Shown piece by piece: positions 48,618-63,546 of a stretch of DNA of 64,000 nt; the stretch's first letter is position 1; each line of letters opens with the position of its first letter. A model generated the notes under the pieces. It saw only the letters and a list, made by a program, of their open reading frames with translations, was not told the DNA's origin and searched no databases. The DNA comes from Deinococcus carri (GTDB lineage: Bacteria; Deinococcota; Deinococci; Deinococcales; Deinococcaceae): assembly GCF_039545055.1 (NCBI RefSeq), contig NZ_BAABRP010000001.1, positions 859,501 to 923,500 of the forward strand, given 5' to 3'. Position numbers and translations under genes: made by a program.

Positions 48618-48695
48618 GCAGCCGGGGGGGCGAGGGTTAAACACAAGCCCCCGCCGTCCTCATCCGGCCCCGCCAGCGGGGGGGAGAATCGGACC

Positions 48696-50153
<1,458 letters not shown>

Positions 50154-50170
50154 GGAACCCCAGGACAGGG

Positions 50171-50204
50171 GAGAGGGCGGCCCGCTAGTCTGGGCCGCCC
50201 TCTC
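50171..50204. terminator. Perfect 13-bp hairpin between convergent genes
   Basis: GAGAGGGCGGCCC (50171-50183) pairs with GGGCCGCCCTCTC (50192-50204) over an 8-base loop, between the aldehyde dehydrogenase and the lipoprotein gene. Confidence 0.8.
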
Positions 50205-50214
50205 TCATGAACAC

Positions 50215-50599
<385 letters not shown>

Positions 50600-50621
50600 G
50601 GGGCAGTCTAATAAGCGCGAC

Positions 50622-51581
<960 letters not shown>

Positions 51582-51683
51582 ACGCGGGGTCAGTTCGGCG
51601 GCCTCACAGGAAGGCCAGGAAGGGGCCTCCGGGTCTCTGCGAGGGGTCCAGGTCGGGGGGAAACGGTGGGCAATTCCCGTGAG
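51582..51683. other. Intergenic region next to the HNH remnant
   Basis: About 100 bases after the lipid kinase with no frame or hairpin recognised. Together with the HNH remnant they make a 445-base stretch (51582-52026) without an intact gene. Confidence 0.4.
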
Positions 51684-51977
51684 CTAGGTCTGGAACTCAC
51701 CGGGGAGCAGGTCGCCTGTGGCGCGGATGCCCAGCTTGTGGGTGCCGCTCCGTGACAGTGGGATGATGTGGTCCACCGCGCAGCCGATGGTGTCCAGCGG
51801 TCCCTGGCAGTAGGCGCAGGCTGAGGCGGGAAGGATGAGGGGAGCGAGGGTTTTTACGTCCACCTGTGTGGAAACCCGGTAGCCCTCGCAATGGGCTGAC
51901 CTGTGTCAGGGACCAAAGGCCGTGAGGGATAAAGTCCTGCGGCAGGAGGCACACTGCTTCGGGAGTGGTTTGGACAT
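51684..51977 (-). pseudogene. Decayed HNH endonuclease gene
   Basis: In one minus-strand frame the sequence begins MSKPLPKQCASCRRTLSLTAFGP, meets an in-frame TGA at 51906-51908, and continues in the same frame into CAYCQGPLDTIGCAVDHIIPLSRSGTH before a TAG at 51684. The two CxxC knuckles and VDHIIPLSRSGTH are the zinc ribbon and HNH core. The segment between the N-terminal knuckle and the core is short, and the final NL...C..C part of the HNH motif is missing after GTH. It is therefore broken in at least two ways. It lies upstream of, and opposite to, the recombinase gene. Confidence 0.75.
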
Positions 51978-52014
51978 ACTCCATCTTACTCCGGATAATT
52001 TCAGTTCTGCCGAG

Positions 52015-52020
52015 TAGAAT
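52015..52020 (+). promoter_or_regulatory. -10 box, leaderless start of the recombinase gene
   Basis: TAGAAT followed by six bases and the GTG at 52027. The region is unusually AT-rich (GGATAATTTCAG upstream). Confidence 0.55.
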
Positions 52021-52026
52021 GGGACT

Positions 52027-53070
<1,044 letters not shown>

Positions 53071-53071
53071 T

Positions 53072-53200
53072 AAGGATTCCGGTTAATCAGTGATGGAATC
53101 ACTGGTTAACCCGACCGGCGGGAGAAGGAACAAGGGTGACGGATAGGAGTGGAGGCACCGCAGCGCAGCGAAGGGGCCGTAACGGATCATCCGGAATCCG
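53072..53200 (+). repeat. Repeat family 1, copy C (129 bp, inverted ends)
   Basis: GGATTCCGG (53074-53082) and CCGGAATCC (53191-53199) are exact inverted ends. Next to the left end is a hairpin GGTTAA-CAGTGAT / ATCACTG-GTTAACC with one extra base, followed by the core GGGAGAAGGAACAAGGG, also present in copy A. It begins right after the recombinase stop codon. Confidence 0.75.
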
Positions 53201-53211
53201 CTCTCCCCTGT

Positions 53212-54642
53212 TCACAGCCCGCGTTCCCAGCGGTCCAGCCGGACGGCGTAGACGAGCATCAGCGCCGCCAGCAGCAGCGCGGGCAGGTTCCCGACCCGCA
53301 CGTAGACGGTCTGCCCACTCAGCAGGCGGGGCCGCACCTGCACCGCGCCCTCACCCCGCGAGAGGGTCCGCACCGGCTGGCCCAGGTCGTCCACGGCCCC
53401 CGCAATCCCCCGGTTCACGCTGCGGACCAGCCAGCGCCGGGTTTCGATGGCCCGCACCCGACCCATCATGAAGTGCTGCTGCACGCCCCAGCCGTCGTAC
53501 CAGCCGTCGTTGCTGGGGTTGACCAGCACCTGCGCGCCCTTCTGCACCAGTTGCCGGGCCACCCAGGGAAACACGCTGTCGTAGCAGATGTAGGCCCCAT
53601 AGGTCACGCCGTTCAGGGTCAGGGGCGTGAGGTCGTGGGCGGGCGGCAGCGCCCCCAGCTCGAAGCCGATGGCGTTCTCCAGGACCTGGTAGCCGGGGTG
53701 CAGCGGGCCATAGAGCGGGAAGTATTCCCCGAACGGGACCGGCTTTGCCTTCTCGTTGCGGGCGGTGATCTGCCCGGCGGCGTCGAGGCTGACCACGCTG
53801 TTGCGGTGCGGCTCCACGGTGCCCAGACCGCTGATGCCGGGGCCGGGAAAGCCGGGCAGCGTCTGCGGGGTGAGGGCCGTCTCGCTCCAGACCACCATCT
53901 CGCCGGGGGTGCGGGCGGCGCTGAGCCGCTGCTGCACGGCGAGCTGCTCCTCGGGGGTGAGTTGCCGCGTCGCCCGTCCAAAGGAGTCGAAATCGGTGCG
54001 CAGGACCAGCATGGGCTGCTCCGACCCCTGCCCCGGCACGCGCGTGATGCCGTAGGCCAGCGCCGCCAGCCAGGCGAACGTGACGAGGCGGTGCGGCCAG
54101 CGGTTCTCCCAGCGCACACTGACAAACGACGCGGCGGTGGCGGCAACCAGCACGCTCCCCAGCAGCACGCCCCCCAGGTCGGCAATCTGCATGGCGGGGG
54201 TGGGCAGCAGCGTGTAGCCCAGGGTGGGCCAGGGAAAGGCCAGCGGCCCCAGAAAGCGCAGCCACTCCAGCAGCACCCAGCCCCCGGCCAGCGCCCACAC
54301 CCGCGCCTCCCGCGTGCGGACCAGCCGGGCGGCCAGGTAGGCCATCAGCGCGAAAAAGGCCCCCTCCAGCGCATACAGGGCCAGGGCCAGGACGCCCAGC
54401 GGCGCGAAGTGGAAGATCTTGCCCAGAAAGGCCGTCAGCCACCACAGGTGGACGGCGCTGTAGGCAAACCCCGCCCACCACATCCGCCCGGCCACCTGCC
54501 GGGGGGTCGCGGCGTCGGCCACGCAGGCCAGCAAAAAGGCCAGAGGCAGCGGCGAGAGAAAGCTCCAGGGCAGCGGCAGCCCGCAGGCGGCCAGCAGGGC
54601 ACCCAGCAGGGCGGCGATCAGGAAGGGGGGCACCGGCGGCAC
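53212..54642 (-). CDS. lnt: Apolipoprotein N-acyltransferase
   Basis: Membrane enzyme that adds the third acyl chain to lipoproteins. The 476-residue protein has an N-terminal block of about six to eight helices and a C-terminal nitrilase domain with the E-K-C triad in [26 protein letters not shown] and [13 protein letters not shown] final membrane helix ([16 protein letters not shown]) closes it. Lipoproteins in this window (for example at 5824 and 50215) are potential substrates. The GTG start is six bases after TATCAT. Confidence 0.93.
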   Translation of the reverse strand: MPPVPPFLIAALLGALLAACGLPLPWSFLSPLPLAFLLACVADAATPRQVAGRMWWAGFAYSAVHLWWLTAFLGKIFHFAPLGVLALALYALEGAFFALMAYLAARLVRTREARVWALAGGWVLLEWLRFLGPLAFPWPTLGYTLLPTPAMQIADLGGVLLGSVLVAATAASFVSVRWENRWPHRLVTFAWLAALAYGITRVPGQGSEQPMLVLRTDFDSFGRATRQLTPEEQLAVQQRLSAARTPGEMVVWSETALTPQTLPGFPGPGISGLGTVEPHRNSVVSLDAAGQITARNEKAKPVPFGEYFPLYGPLHPGYQVLENAIGFELGALPPAHDLTPLTLNGVTYGAYICYDSVFPWVARQLVQKGAQVLVNPSNDGWYDGWGVQQHFMMGRVRAIETRRWLVRSVNRGIAGAVDDLGQPVRTLSRGEGAVQVRPRLLSGQTVYVRVGNLPALLLAALMLVYAVRLDRWERGL

Positions 54643-54648
54643 CGCGCC

Positions 54649-54654
54649 ATGATA
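54649..54654 (-). promoter_or_regulatory. -10 box, leaderless start of lnt
   Basis: TATCAT on the minus strand, six bases before the GTG at 54642. Confidence 0.55.
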
Positions 54655-54727
54655 CGGGGGCCGGGGGCACCCTGACGGGGGGAATGTCGCACCCGCGCGG
54701 GGCCGTTTGCACTAGGATGAGCGCACT

Positions 54728-55432
<705 letters not shown>

Positions 55433-55442
55433 CGGCGGGGAG

Positions 55443-55482
55443 GGGGCTGTGGTGGTGGGCCTTTTCCACGCACCACGGCCCC
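55443..55482 (+). terminator. Hairpin terminator after the phosphoesterase
   Basis: GGGGCTGTGGTG (55443-55454) pairs with CACCACGGCCCC (55471-55482) with one wobble; the loop contains TTTT. Confidence 0.6.
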
Positions 55483-55484
55483 TC

Positions 55485-55693
55485 ATATGGATTCCGGTCT
55501 AGCGAAGCGGACCGAAAATAGCGTGCTGGCGAGCAAAAAGCCCCTCCCCCCTTGCGGGGACTGGTACAGCTCGCACCGCGAGAGGTTGGGACTCGTAGAG
55601 CTGCTTGCAGAGGGGGGTGGACGGCCATGCCGTCCCAGCGCGGCACATTTTCAATCCCTTAGAGCGTGTTTTGAAAACTTACTGGACCATTGA
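55485..55693. repeat. Possible repeat family 1 relative (copy D) in an intergenic stretch
   Basis: ATATGGATTCCGG at 55485-55497 matches the left end of copies A-C, but no matching right end was found. The rest of the stretch contains a GGACGGC/GCCGTCC hairpin near 55620-55636 and AGAGCGTGTTTTGAAAAC at 55663-55680. No gene is recognised here; it may be a truncated or composite repeat. Confidence 0.4.
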
Positions 55694-56848
55694 TCAGGCC
55701 GTGACGGCCAGCGCCTCCTCGAAGCGGTCCACCAGACCGCGCTCGCCCAGGAGCTCTTCCAGGGCGGCCATCAGGGCGCGGTAGGGGGCGGGGCGGGCAG
55801 CCTCGCCCATCAGGCCCAGCCGCCAGATCAGGCCCGCAGTCGGCCCCAGCCCGCCGGTCACGCTGATGTCGCGCTCCCGCAGGGCGCGGCGGATGCCCGC
55901 GTCGTCGAAGCCGCCGGGCAGCCGCAGAGCCAGCACGGTGGGCAGGCGCACGGCGGGGTCGGCCACGTAGGGCCGGAAGCCCAGGGGGGCCAGCGCCGCG
56001 AGGATGGCCTCACCCACTTCGGCGGCGCGGCGCTGGCGGGCCTCCAGTCCCTCCTCCAGGGCGGCCCCCAGCGCCGCGTGGAAGGCGTAGTGCAGGTTCA
56101 CCGGCACCGTGTGGTGGTAGCTGTGGTCCACCCAGTAGTCGCGCAGACCGCCGAAATCGCAGTACCACAGCGGCGTGGGGGTGCGCCGGGCCGCGTACCG
56201 GGCCAGCGCGCGGTCACTGATGGCGACGGGGGCCAGGCCGGGAGGGGCCGAGAGGCACTTCTGTGCCCCCGTGTACACGTAGTCGATGCCCCAGTCCTGC
56301 ATGTGGAACGGCTCCATTCCGGCGGTCGTCACCGCGTCCACCGTCAGCAGCGCCCCGCTCCCGCGGACCAGCTCGGCAATCTCCGGGACCGGGTTCAGCA
56401 CGCCGGTACTCGTCTCGCCGTGCACCACCGCGACAAGGGCCGCGCCGTCAAGCTGCGCCGCCACGGCCGCCGGGTCGATGGCCTCCCCCAGCGGGGCCGT
56501 CACCTGCCGGACGCGCGCGCCGTAGCGGGCCGCCATCTCCGCCATGCGTGCCCCGAAGGACCCGTTCACGCACACCAGCACCTCGTCCCCCGGTTCCACC
56601 AGGTTGGCGAACCCCGCCTCCATGCCCAGGCTGCCGGTCCCGGCCAGCAGCGCCGTGAAGGTGTCCGGGGCCGTGCCGTACATCTCGCGCAGCCCCTGCT
56701 GGATTTCCCCGTTCAGGGCAAAGACCAGCGGGTCCATGTGCCCCAGCATCCCGTGCAACAGCGCCCGCTGTGCCCGCGGATGAATCGGCGTCGGGCCGGG
56801 CGTCAGGAGGATGTGCCGCGCGAAGGGGTCGTGGGTGTCCTCGAACAT
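55694..56848 (-). CDS. Class V PLP aminotransferase (alanine/serine-glyoxylate type)
   Basis: A 384-residue pyridoxal-phosphate enzyme. [17 protein letters not shown] opens the protein as in serine-glyoxylate and purine-catabolism aminotransferases. [19 protein letters not shown] binds the phosphate, VDAVTTAG holds the PLP-ring aspartate, and the cofactor lysine is in [17 protein letters not shown]. The amino donor and acceptor cannot be specified. TACACT lies seven bases before the ATG. It is divergent from the murein-peptide operon, with repeat copy 4 in between. Confidence 0.88.
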   Translation of the reverse strand: MFEDTHDPFARHILLTPGPTPIHPRAQRALLHGMLGHMDPLVFALNGEIQQGLREMYGTAPDTFTALLAGTGSLGMEAGFANLVEPGDEVLVCVNGSFGARMAEMAARYGARVRQVTAPLGEAIDPAAVAAQLDGAALVAVVHGETSTGVLNPVPEIAELVRGSGALLTVDAVTTAGMEPFHMQDWGIDYVYTGAQKCLSAPPGLAPVAISDRALARYAARRTPTPLWYCDFGGLRDYWVDHSYHHTVPVNLHYAFHAALGAALEEGLEARQRRAAEVGEAILAALAPLGFRPYVADPAVRLPTVLALRLPGGFDDAGIRRALRERDISVTGGLGPTAGLIWRLGLMGEAARPAPYRALMAALEELLGERGLVDRFEEALAVTA

Positions 56849-56855
56849 GGTCCGG

Positions 56856-56861
56856 AGTGTA
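56856..56861 (-). promoter_or_regulatory. -10 box, near-leaderless start of the aminotransferase gene
   Basis: TACACT on the minus strand, seven bases before the ATG at 56848. Confidence 0.5.
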
Positions 56862-57018
56862 GCACTGACGGGGGAAGCTGGAGCAATAAGATTGCTAGAG
56901 GGGTTAGATATTGGAGTTGGTGGGCAATGATGTTGCTCTCCCCTGCTGATTCTTGGGGTTTACCGAGTTTGGGGTGTGCATAAGGTGTTGGGTGGGAAGA
57001 GTATCGTGGTTGCGGGCA

Positions 57019-57065
57019 TATCGTGAATACTTTCACGATAAATCCAAATCGTGAAACCTTTGTTC
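57019..57065 (+). repeat. 45-bp GTGAA/TTCAC repeat, copy 4
   Basis: TCGTGAA-TACT-TTCACGA, then eight spacer bases, ATCGTGAAA, then CCTTTGTTC. Here the first arm is a full 7-bp partner of the middle arm and the second hairpin has a 9-bp stem, so both alternative pairings are strongest in this copy. It ends 21 bases before the TAGAAT box of the HAD gene. Confidence 0.82.
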
Positions 57066-57086
57066 TCCGATGCTGCTATAAGCGCC

Positions 57087-57092
57087 TAGAAT
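57087..57092 (+). promoter_or_regulatory. -10 box of the murein-peptide operon
   Basis: TAGAAT, eight bases before the ATG at 57101; TTGTTC of repeat copy 4 lies 21 bases upstream. The same TTGTTC-N21-TAGA(A/G)T spacing occurs before the phzF-like gene. Confidence 0.5.
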
Positions 57093-57100
57093 CCCAGGTT

Positions 57101-57796
57101 ATGAGCCTTCAGACCTCCCCTCAGCCCCTCCAGGGCGTGCTGTTCGACCGTGATGAAACGCTCGCCTACACCGACCACAGCGTGTACCGCGAGGCCGCCC
57201 TGTGGACCGCCGAGCGCTTCGGGCTGGATGCGGCGGCAGTGGGGCAGGCGCTCGCGGCGCAGTGGCAGGAGCGGGCCTTTGCCTGGTGGGACCTGCGGAC
57301 GCCGGAGGACGAGGACACCTTCTGGGCCGCCTACGGGGATGAACTGTGTGCGCGGATGGGGCTGGACGCGGCGCACGCGGGCGAGCTGATGGCGGCCTTC
57401 CCGTACGAGCGGTACATGAAGCCGGTGGAGGGCGCGCGGGAGGTGCTGACCGAACTGCGCGCGCGGGGGCTGAAAGTGGGGGTGCTGAGCAACACCCTGC
57501 CCAGCATCGGCCGCACGCTGGAGGCGCTGGACCTGGCGGACCTGGTGGACGTGGCGGTGGCGACCTGCACCGCCGGGGTTCACAAGCCGGAGGCGGGCGC
57601 GTTCCAGTACGCGCTGGAACGCCTGGGCCTCCCCGCCGGGGCGGTGCTGTTCGTGGACGACAAACCCGAGAACGTGGAGGCCGCCCGCGCGCTGGGGATG
57701 GTGGCGGCGCGGATTGACCTGGGGGGGCAGGCCCCCGACGCCATCCACGACCTGCGGGCCGTGCTGCGGCTGGTGGAGGAGCGGGCGGGCGCGTGA
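57101..57796 (+). CDS. HAD-superfamily hydrolase
   Basis: A 231-residue phosphatase with motif I GVLFDRDETLAYTD (DxDxT-like, DRDET), a helical cap, motif II VGVLSNTLPS, the motif III lysine in HKPEAGAF, and motif IV LFVDDKPENVEAARALGMV. The substrate is unknown. It is the first of five genes whose ends overlap or nearly touch, so a role in removing phosphate from a sugar or peptide intermediate of the same pathway is possible. The ATG at 57101 fits motif I position; the upstream in-frame codons lie inside repeat copy 4. Confidence 0.85.
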   Translation: MSLQTSPQPLQGVLFDRDETLAYTDHSVYREAALWTAERFGLDAAAVGQALAAQWQERAFAWWDLRTPEDEDTFWAAYGDELCARMGLDAAHAGELMAAFPYERYMKPVEGAREVLTELRARGLKVGVLSNTLPSIGRTLEALDLADLVDVAVATCTAGVHKPEAGAFQYALERLGLPAGAVLFVDDKPENVEAARALGMVAARIDLGGQAPDAIHDLRAVLRLVEERAGA

Positions 57797-58803
57797 GCGG
57801 GCCGGCCTCTCCCCTGCCGCTGCTGATAGACGGGCACCTCGACCTCGCCTGGAATGCCGCGCGGGGCCGGGACCTGGGGCTGGACCTGGCCGCGCTGCGG
57901 GCCGGCGACCCGGTAGCCGGCGAGACGGCGACCGTGACCTTCGGGGAGCTGCGGGCGGCGGGCACCCGCGTCTGCTTCGGCACGCTGTTCGCGCTGCCAC
58001 GTAGCGGGGAGAGTCCGGAGGGGTACACCGACCACGCGGGCGCACGAGCGCAGGCCCTCGCGCAACTCGACCAGTACCGGCGGTGGGAGGACGCGGGGCA
58101 GGTGCGGCTGCTGCGGAGCGGGTCGGAGGTGGCCGCCCACCTCGCCGCCCCGGCCGGGCCACTGGGAGTGGTGCTGCTGATGGAGGGGGCCGACCCCATC
58201 CGGGACGCGCGGGACCTGCCCTTCTGGGTGGGGGCGGGGGTGCGGGTGATTGGCCCGGCGTGGGGCCGGACGCGCTATGCGGGTGGCACGGACGCGCCGG
58301 GTCCCCTGACGGACGCGGGGCGCGAGCTGGTCACCGCGATGCGCGAGCTGGGGGTGACGCTGGACGCCTCGCACCTCGACGATGCCGCCTTCTGGGAGGC
58401 ATTGGACCTGGGGCCGCAGGTCATCGCCACCCATGCCAACAGCCGCGCGCTGGTGCCGGGCAACCGTCAGCTCAGCGACGGGATGGTGCGGGCGGTCGCG
58501 GGGGCGGGCGGCGTGGTGGGCCTGGTGTTCCTGAGCCGCTTTATCCGCCGCGGCTGGGAGGCGGGGCAGCCGCGGGCCGCGCTGGAGGAACTGGCCGCAC
58601 ACGCCCGGCACCTCGCGGCCCTGGTGGGCTGGGAGCATGTCGGGCTGGGGACCGACCTGGACGGCGGGTTCGGGCAGGAAAAGGCACCGGCGGGGGTGGA
58701 CCGCTACCGGGACGTGCCCCTCTTGCTGGAGCGGCTGCCGCCGGAACACCGCGCGGACGTGGCGGGCGGGAACTGGGGGCGCTGGCTGACGCGCTACCTT
58801 TGA
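57793..58803 (+). CDS. Membrane dipeptidase-type metallopeptidase (M19)
   Basis: A 336-residue zinc dipeptidase of the renal dipeptidase family. The first metal motif is IDGHLDLAWN, followed by the bridging glutamate region VLLMEGADPI, the histidines in ASHLDDAAF and IATHANSRAL, and the late aspartate in GLGTDLDGGFG. The family cleaves dipeptides, including those with D-residues. The GTG overlaps the HAD stop by four bases. Its operon partners (NlpC/P60 and dipeptide epimerase) suggest it hydrolyses murein-derived dipeptides; that is inferred. Confidence 0.9.
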   Translation: MSGPASPLPLLIDGHLDLAWNAARGRDLGLDLAALRAGDPVAGETATVTFGELRAAGTRVCFGTLFALPRSGESPEGYTDHAGARAQALAQLDQYRRWEDAGQVRLLRSGSEVAAHLAAPAGPLGVVLLMEGADPIRDARDLPFWVGAGVRVIGPAWGRTRYAGGTDAPGPLTDAGRELVTAMRELGVTLDASHLDDAAFWEALDLGPQVIATHANSRALVPGNRQLSDGMVRAVAGAGGVVGLVFLSRFIRRGWEAGQPRAALEELAAHARHLAALVGWEHVGLGTDLDGGFGQEKAPAGVDRYRDVPLLLERLPPEHRADVAGGNWGRWLTRYL

Positions 58804-58806
58804 GGG

Positions 58807-59691
58807 GTGAGACCGACCGCAGAACTGGACCCGCGCCTGCATGCCTTCGACCCGCTGGCCCGCCTGGCCGAGGAGGCGCTGCGCGGCCGCCTGGCGGGCG
58901 AGGGCTGGCGCTTTGTCGCGCCGCACGCGGCGCGGGCGGGCAACGCCCGCGTGAGCCTGCGCGCCCGGCCCGGCGCGGACGCCCCCCAGGTGACGGAGGC
59001 GCTGCCGGGTGAGGCGCTGGAGGTCGTCGCGGAGCGGGAGGGCGGCTGGGCCTGGGTCCGCACCGCGCACGACGGCTACCTGGGCTGGGCGCGGGCGGAG
59101 GCGCTGGTGCCGGGGGACGGGCCGGGGGGCGAGGTGCGGCAGGTGACCGCGCTGCGTGCCCACGCCTTCGCGGAGCCGGGCGTGAAGGGCCGCCTGGTGG
59201 CCGAGCTGTGCGCGGGGGCGCGGCTGGAACGGGCATCCGGCGCGGAGGTGACCGAGGAGGGCCGCCGCTGGGTGCCGGTGCATCTGCCGGAGGGCCAGGA
59301 GGCCTGGGTGCAGGCGGTGGTCCTCTCCCCCATTGCTGAGGCGGACGCGGCGGGGTACGCGCTGCGCTTTCTGGAAACCCCCTACGTGTGGGGCGGGCGC
59401 AGCGCCTGGGGGCTGGACTGTTCGGGCCTCACACAGCTCGCCTACGCGGCGCTGGGCCGGTCCCTCCCGCGCGACGCCGACCAGCAGCAGGCGTCGCTGC
59501 GGCCGGTCACGGAGCCGCAGCGCGGCGACCTCGCCTTCTTTCCCGGCCACGTCGGGGTGATGCTGGACGGGCGGCGGCTGGTCCACGCGAACGCGACCCA
59601 CATGCGGGTGACGGTGGAGACGCTGGGGGAAGGCGAGTACGGCGGGCGGCTGGCCGTGAGCGTCACGGGCTTCGGGCGGTGGACGGCATGA
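58807..59691 (+). CDS. NlpC/P60 cysteine peptidase with N-terminal SH3-like domains
   Basis: A 294-residue endopeptidase of the YkfC type. Two SH3b-like domains (about 30-100 and 108-175) precede the catalytic domain, with the nucleophile in WGLDCSGLTQLAYAALG, the histidine in FFPGHVGVML and the third polar residue in VHANATHMRV. There is no signal peptide, so it probably acts on imported muropeptides, cutting gamma-D-Glu-diamino acid bonds. The GTG lies three bases after the M19 stop, and the TGA overlaps the epimerase ATG. Confidence 0.88.
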   Translation: MRPTAELDPRLHAFDPLARLAEEALRGRLAGEGWRFVAPHAARAGNARVSLRARPGADAPQVTEALPGEALEVVAEREGGWAWVRTAHDGYLGWARAEALVPGDGPGGEVRQVTALRAHAFAEPGVKGRLVAELCAGARLERASGAEVTEEGRRWVPVHLPEGQEAWVQAVVLSPIAEADAAGYALRFLETPYVWGGRSAWGLDCSGLTQLAYAALGRSLPRDADQQQASLRPVTEPQRGDLAFFPGHVGVMLDGRRLVHANATHMRVTVETLGEGEYGGRLAVSVTGFGRWTA

Positions 59692-60718
59692 CCGGGAAAG
59701 AAGGCGACGTGGCCTGGGAAACGCTGGACCTGCGGACCGCACAGCCCTTCGGCATCGCGCGCTGGACGCATTCGAGCTACCCGCGGACCTTCGTGACCTA
59801 CGCGCAGGACGGCCTGACCGGGCGGGGAGAGGCCGCGCCGAACGCCTTTTACGGCGAGACGGGCGGGACGGTGGGGGCGGTGCTGCCGCTGCTGGCTGAG
59901 GCCCTGACGGATGGCTGGGACTGGGACGGTCTGCACGAGCGGATGACGGCGCGGATGCCGCAGGGCCACCCCAGCGTGAAGTGCGCGCTGGAGATGACGG
60001 CGGTGGAGTGGGCGGCCCGTGCGGCGGGGGTGCCGGCGTGGCGGCTGCTGGGGCTGTCGCCGCTCCCGCTGCCGGAGAGCAGTTATACGGTGAGTCTGGG
60101 GCCGCTGGAGGAGATGCGGCGGCAGGCGCGGGAAGCCGTCTCACGCGGCCACGGGGTGCTGAAGGTGAAGCTGGGCACCGGGCAGGACCGCCAGATCGTG
60201 GAGGCGCTGCGGGAGGAGGTGCCGGGGGCCGCGCTGCGGGTGGATGCCAACGCGGCCTGGACGCGCCCGCAGGCGAAACGGATGCTGGACGTGCTGGCCG
60301 CCGCCGATGTGGAACTGGTCGAGCAGCCCCTCGCGGCGGGCGACCTGGAGGGGCACGCCGAGCTGCGCCGGCTGAGCCGCGTGCCCCTGGTGGCCGACGA
60401 GAGCCTGCACCACGTGTCCGACGTGCCCCGGCTGGCCGCCGCCTTTGACGCCGTGAACCTCAAGCTCGCCAAGCTGGGCGGCCCCTTGCAGGCGCTCTGC
60501 GCGCTGCGGCTGGCCCGCGCGCACGGCCTGGGCGTGATGTTGGGCTGCATGATCGAGAGTTCGCTGGGCATCGCCGCCGCCGCGCACCTCGCGGGCCTGG
60601 CCGACTGGGCCGACCTCGACGGGGCGCTGCTGCTGGCGAACGACCCTTTCGGGGGCCTGGAGTGGGCGGCGGGGCAGTTGGAGCGCCCGCGCGGGGTGGG
60701 CTGGGGCGTGGAGCGGCG

Positions 60719-60722
<4 letters not shown>
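59688..60722 (+). CDS. Dipeptide epimerase (enolase superfamily, L-Ala-D/L-Glu type)
   Basis: A 344-residue enzyme of the muconate-lactonizing/enolase superfamily. The catalytic lysine motif is GVLKVKLGTG (KxK), the metal ligands are in LRVDANAAW, ELVEQPL and VADESLHH, and the second lysine is in AVNLKLAKLGG. This is the usual layout of L-Ala-D/L-Glu epimerases, which convert murein-derived L-Ala-D-Glu to L-Ala-L-Glu. Its ATG overlaps the P60 stop (ATGA). Between a P60 peptidase and a dipeptidase in one operon, the murein dipeptide is the most likely substrate. Confidence 0.9.
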
Positions 60723-61939
<1,217 letters not shown>

Positions 61940-61955
61940 GGCTGGGGGGAGTGTA

Positions 61956-62002
61956 TTAAGTGAAAGTATTCACGATAAATCTTGTACGTGAAATTTTTGT
62001 TT
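61956..62002 (+). repeat. 45-bp GTGAA/TTCAC repeat, copy 5
   Basis: GTGAAAGTATTCACGA, ten spacer bases, CGTGAA, then ATTTTTGTTT. It lies between two convergent genes, and its last base adjoins the stop codon of the hydrolase at 62003. Here it is a candidate terminator rather than a promoter element. Confidence 0.8.
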
Positions 62003-62749
62003 CTAGACCCCCGCTTCCCGCAAAAAATCCAGCGTGTAGCGGGCCACCGTGCGGGGAAAGCTGTCGGTGACGGCGTGGGTGCCGCCGGGAATCTCACTCA
62101 CGGTGGCGTGGGGAATCAGGCGGCGGATGACCTCCAGGGTCCAGGCCTGGATGACGGGGTCGGAGGTGCCGTCCAGCAGCAGCGTGGGCGCGAGGACGTG
62201 GGGCAGGAGGGGGCCGGTCTGGTGGCGGTTCTGGTCCTGGGCGAGGCGCAGCAGGCGGGCCGGGCCGCAGCGGACGTAGGCGGCCAGGGCGGGAGGCAGA
62301 AAGAGCGGGCGCTCGCGGGGTGCGTCGAGGGCCAGGCGCAGCAGCTGCATCAGGACGCGGGGGTTCTCGGGGATGCCGGTGGGAGCGCAGGCGATCAGGG
62401 CGGACACCTGCCGGGGATGGCGCGCGGCGAGGTCGAAGACCAGCTCGCCGCCGAGGGAATGGCCCAGCAGGGGCACGCGGCCCAGACCGGAGGCGTCCAG
62501 CCAGGCCGAGAGGTGCTCGGTCAGGTCCTCGAAGGTGCGCGGGAAGCCGGGGCGGCCCTGGCTCAGGCCGTGGCCGGGGGGGTCGTAGGCGTAGACGGTG
62601 CGCTCGCGGGCGAGTTCGCGGCAGACCCGCCCGTACATCCAGGAGGCGCAGCCCAGGCCGGGCACCAGCACCAGCGGGGGGCCTTCGCCGCGCACGCGGG
62701 CGCGCGTGAGCAGTCCGGCCACCCGGACGGTGTGGACCGCGCCGCTCAA
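62003..62749 (-). CDS. Alpha/beta hydrolase
   Basis: A 248-residue hydrolase. The oxyanion segment is LVPGLGCASWMYG, the nucleophile elbow is LLGHSLGGELVFDLA, the acid is in LLLDGTSDPVIQ and the histidine in IPGGTHAVTDSFP, a complete Ser-Asp-His triad. The substrate is unknown. It starts with a TTG that overlaps the stop of the upstream hydrolase by four bases, so the two paralogous hydrolases are translated together. Confidence 0.86.
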   Translation of the reverse strand: MSGAVHTVRVAGLLTRARVRGEGPPLVLVPGLGCASWMYGRVCRELARERTVYAYDPPGHGLSQGRPGFPRTFEDLTEHLSAWLDASGLGRVPLLGHSLGGELVFDLAARHPRQVSALIACAPTGIPENPRVLMQLLRLALDAPRERPLFLPPALAAYVRCGPARLLRLAQDQNRHQTGPLLPHVLAPTLLLDGTSDPVIQAWTLEVIRRLIPHATVSEIPGGTHAVTDSFPRTVARYTLDFLREAGV

Positions 62750-63486
62750 GGAGCCGCCCGTTCCTCTTCACGCAGGAAGTCGAGGACCAGGGCGTTGAAG
62801 CGCGCGGGGGCATCCACCATCACCACGTGTCCGGCGCGGGGAATCTCCTCGTAGCGTGCACCGGGAATCGCGGCGGCGAGGGCGCGGCCCAGCGCGGGGG
62901 GCACCAGGGCGTCGCGGCCGCCCCAGATCACCAGGGTGCGCGCCCGCAGCTCGGGCAGGAGGTCCTGCACGCTGTCCCTGAGCAGGTCGGCGGCGCTGCG
63001 CCACAGGTTGCGGGGGCCGCTGCGCACCGCGTCGCCCAGGATGCGCGGCACGAAGGTCAGGCGGCCGGTGAGGGCGGCGCGCGGCAGGTTCAGGGCCACC
63101 CGGTAGGGGCTGGCGCGCAGCAGGCCACTCGCGCAGGCCAGCACCAGGTTCTGCACCCGCGCGGGGCGCAGTGCCGCCACGTGCATGGAGATGTGCCCGC
63201 CCATCGAGTGCCCGATCAGGGTGACGCGGTGCAGGTCGAGGCTGTCCATCCAGGCCGCGATCAGGGCGGCGGCCTCACGCACGCCCAGCGACCGCTGCCG
63301 CCAGGCCTGCCCGTACCCGGCGAGGTCCAGCACGTAGACGCGGTGCGCGGCCGACAGGGCGGGAATGTTGCGCCGCCACCAGTGGGCCGAGCCGCTCAGG
63401 CCGTGCACCAGCACGATGGGGTCGCCCTGTCCGGTCAGGTCGTAACTCAGGGACGCGCCGCGCGAGCGGAATTGCAAAGAGCGCAC
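62746..63486 (-). CDS. Alpha/beta hydrolase
   Basis: A 246-residue hydrolase related to the next gene. VLVHGLSGSAHWWRRN (oxyanion), LIGHSMGGHISMHVA (nucleophile), VIWGGRDALVPP (acid) and IPRAGHVVMVDAP (histidine) form a standard triad. The opening LSYDLTGQGDPIVLVHG is common to esterases and meta-cleavage product hydrolases. The GTG at 63486 follows TATCCT by six bases. It forms a two-gene operon with the hydrolase at 62003. Confidence 0.87.
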   Translation of the reverse strand: MRSLQFRSRGASLSYDLTGQGDPIVLVHGLSGSAHWWRRNIPALSAAHRVYVLDLAGYGQAWRQRSLGVREAAALIAAWMDSLDLHRVTLIGHSMGGHISMHVAALRPARVQNLVLACASGLLRASPYRVALNLPRAALTGRLTFVPRILGDAVRSGPRNLWRSAADLLRDSVQDLLPELRARTLVIWGGRDALVPPALGRALAAAIPGARYEEIPRAGHVVMVDAPARFNALVLDFLREEERAAP

Positions 63487-63492
63487 CGGCCG

Positions 63493-63498
63493 AGGATA
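63493..63498 (-). promoter_or_regulatory. -10 box, leaderless start of the hydrolase pair
   Basis: TATCCT on the minus strand, six bases before the GTG at 63486. Confidence 0.55.
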
Positions 63499-63546
63499 GA
63501 CGAAAAGCCCCCGCCGGGGCAGGGGCCGTGGGGGACGGCGGGACCT

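Noticed and set aside
51684..51977. Programmed read-through or selenocysteine at the HNH in-frame TGA
   Set aside because: The motif is also missing its C-terminal part, and no selenocysteine-type hairpin was seen after the TGA; simple decay explains both defects.
57023..57100. A start for the HAD protein 26 codons upstream
   Set aside because: That start lies inside repeat copy 4 and ahead of the TAGAAT box; the ATG at 57101 puts the DRDET motif at the position seen in relatives.
57580..60144. An 854-codon minus-strand frame across the murein-peptide operon
   Set aside because: It is composed of low-complexity Pro/Arg/Ala sequence and overlaps four genes with clear catalytic motifs on the other strand.
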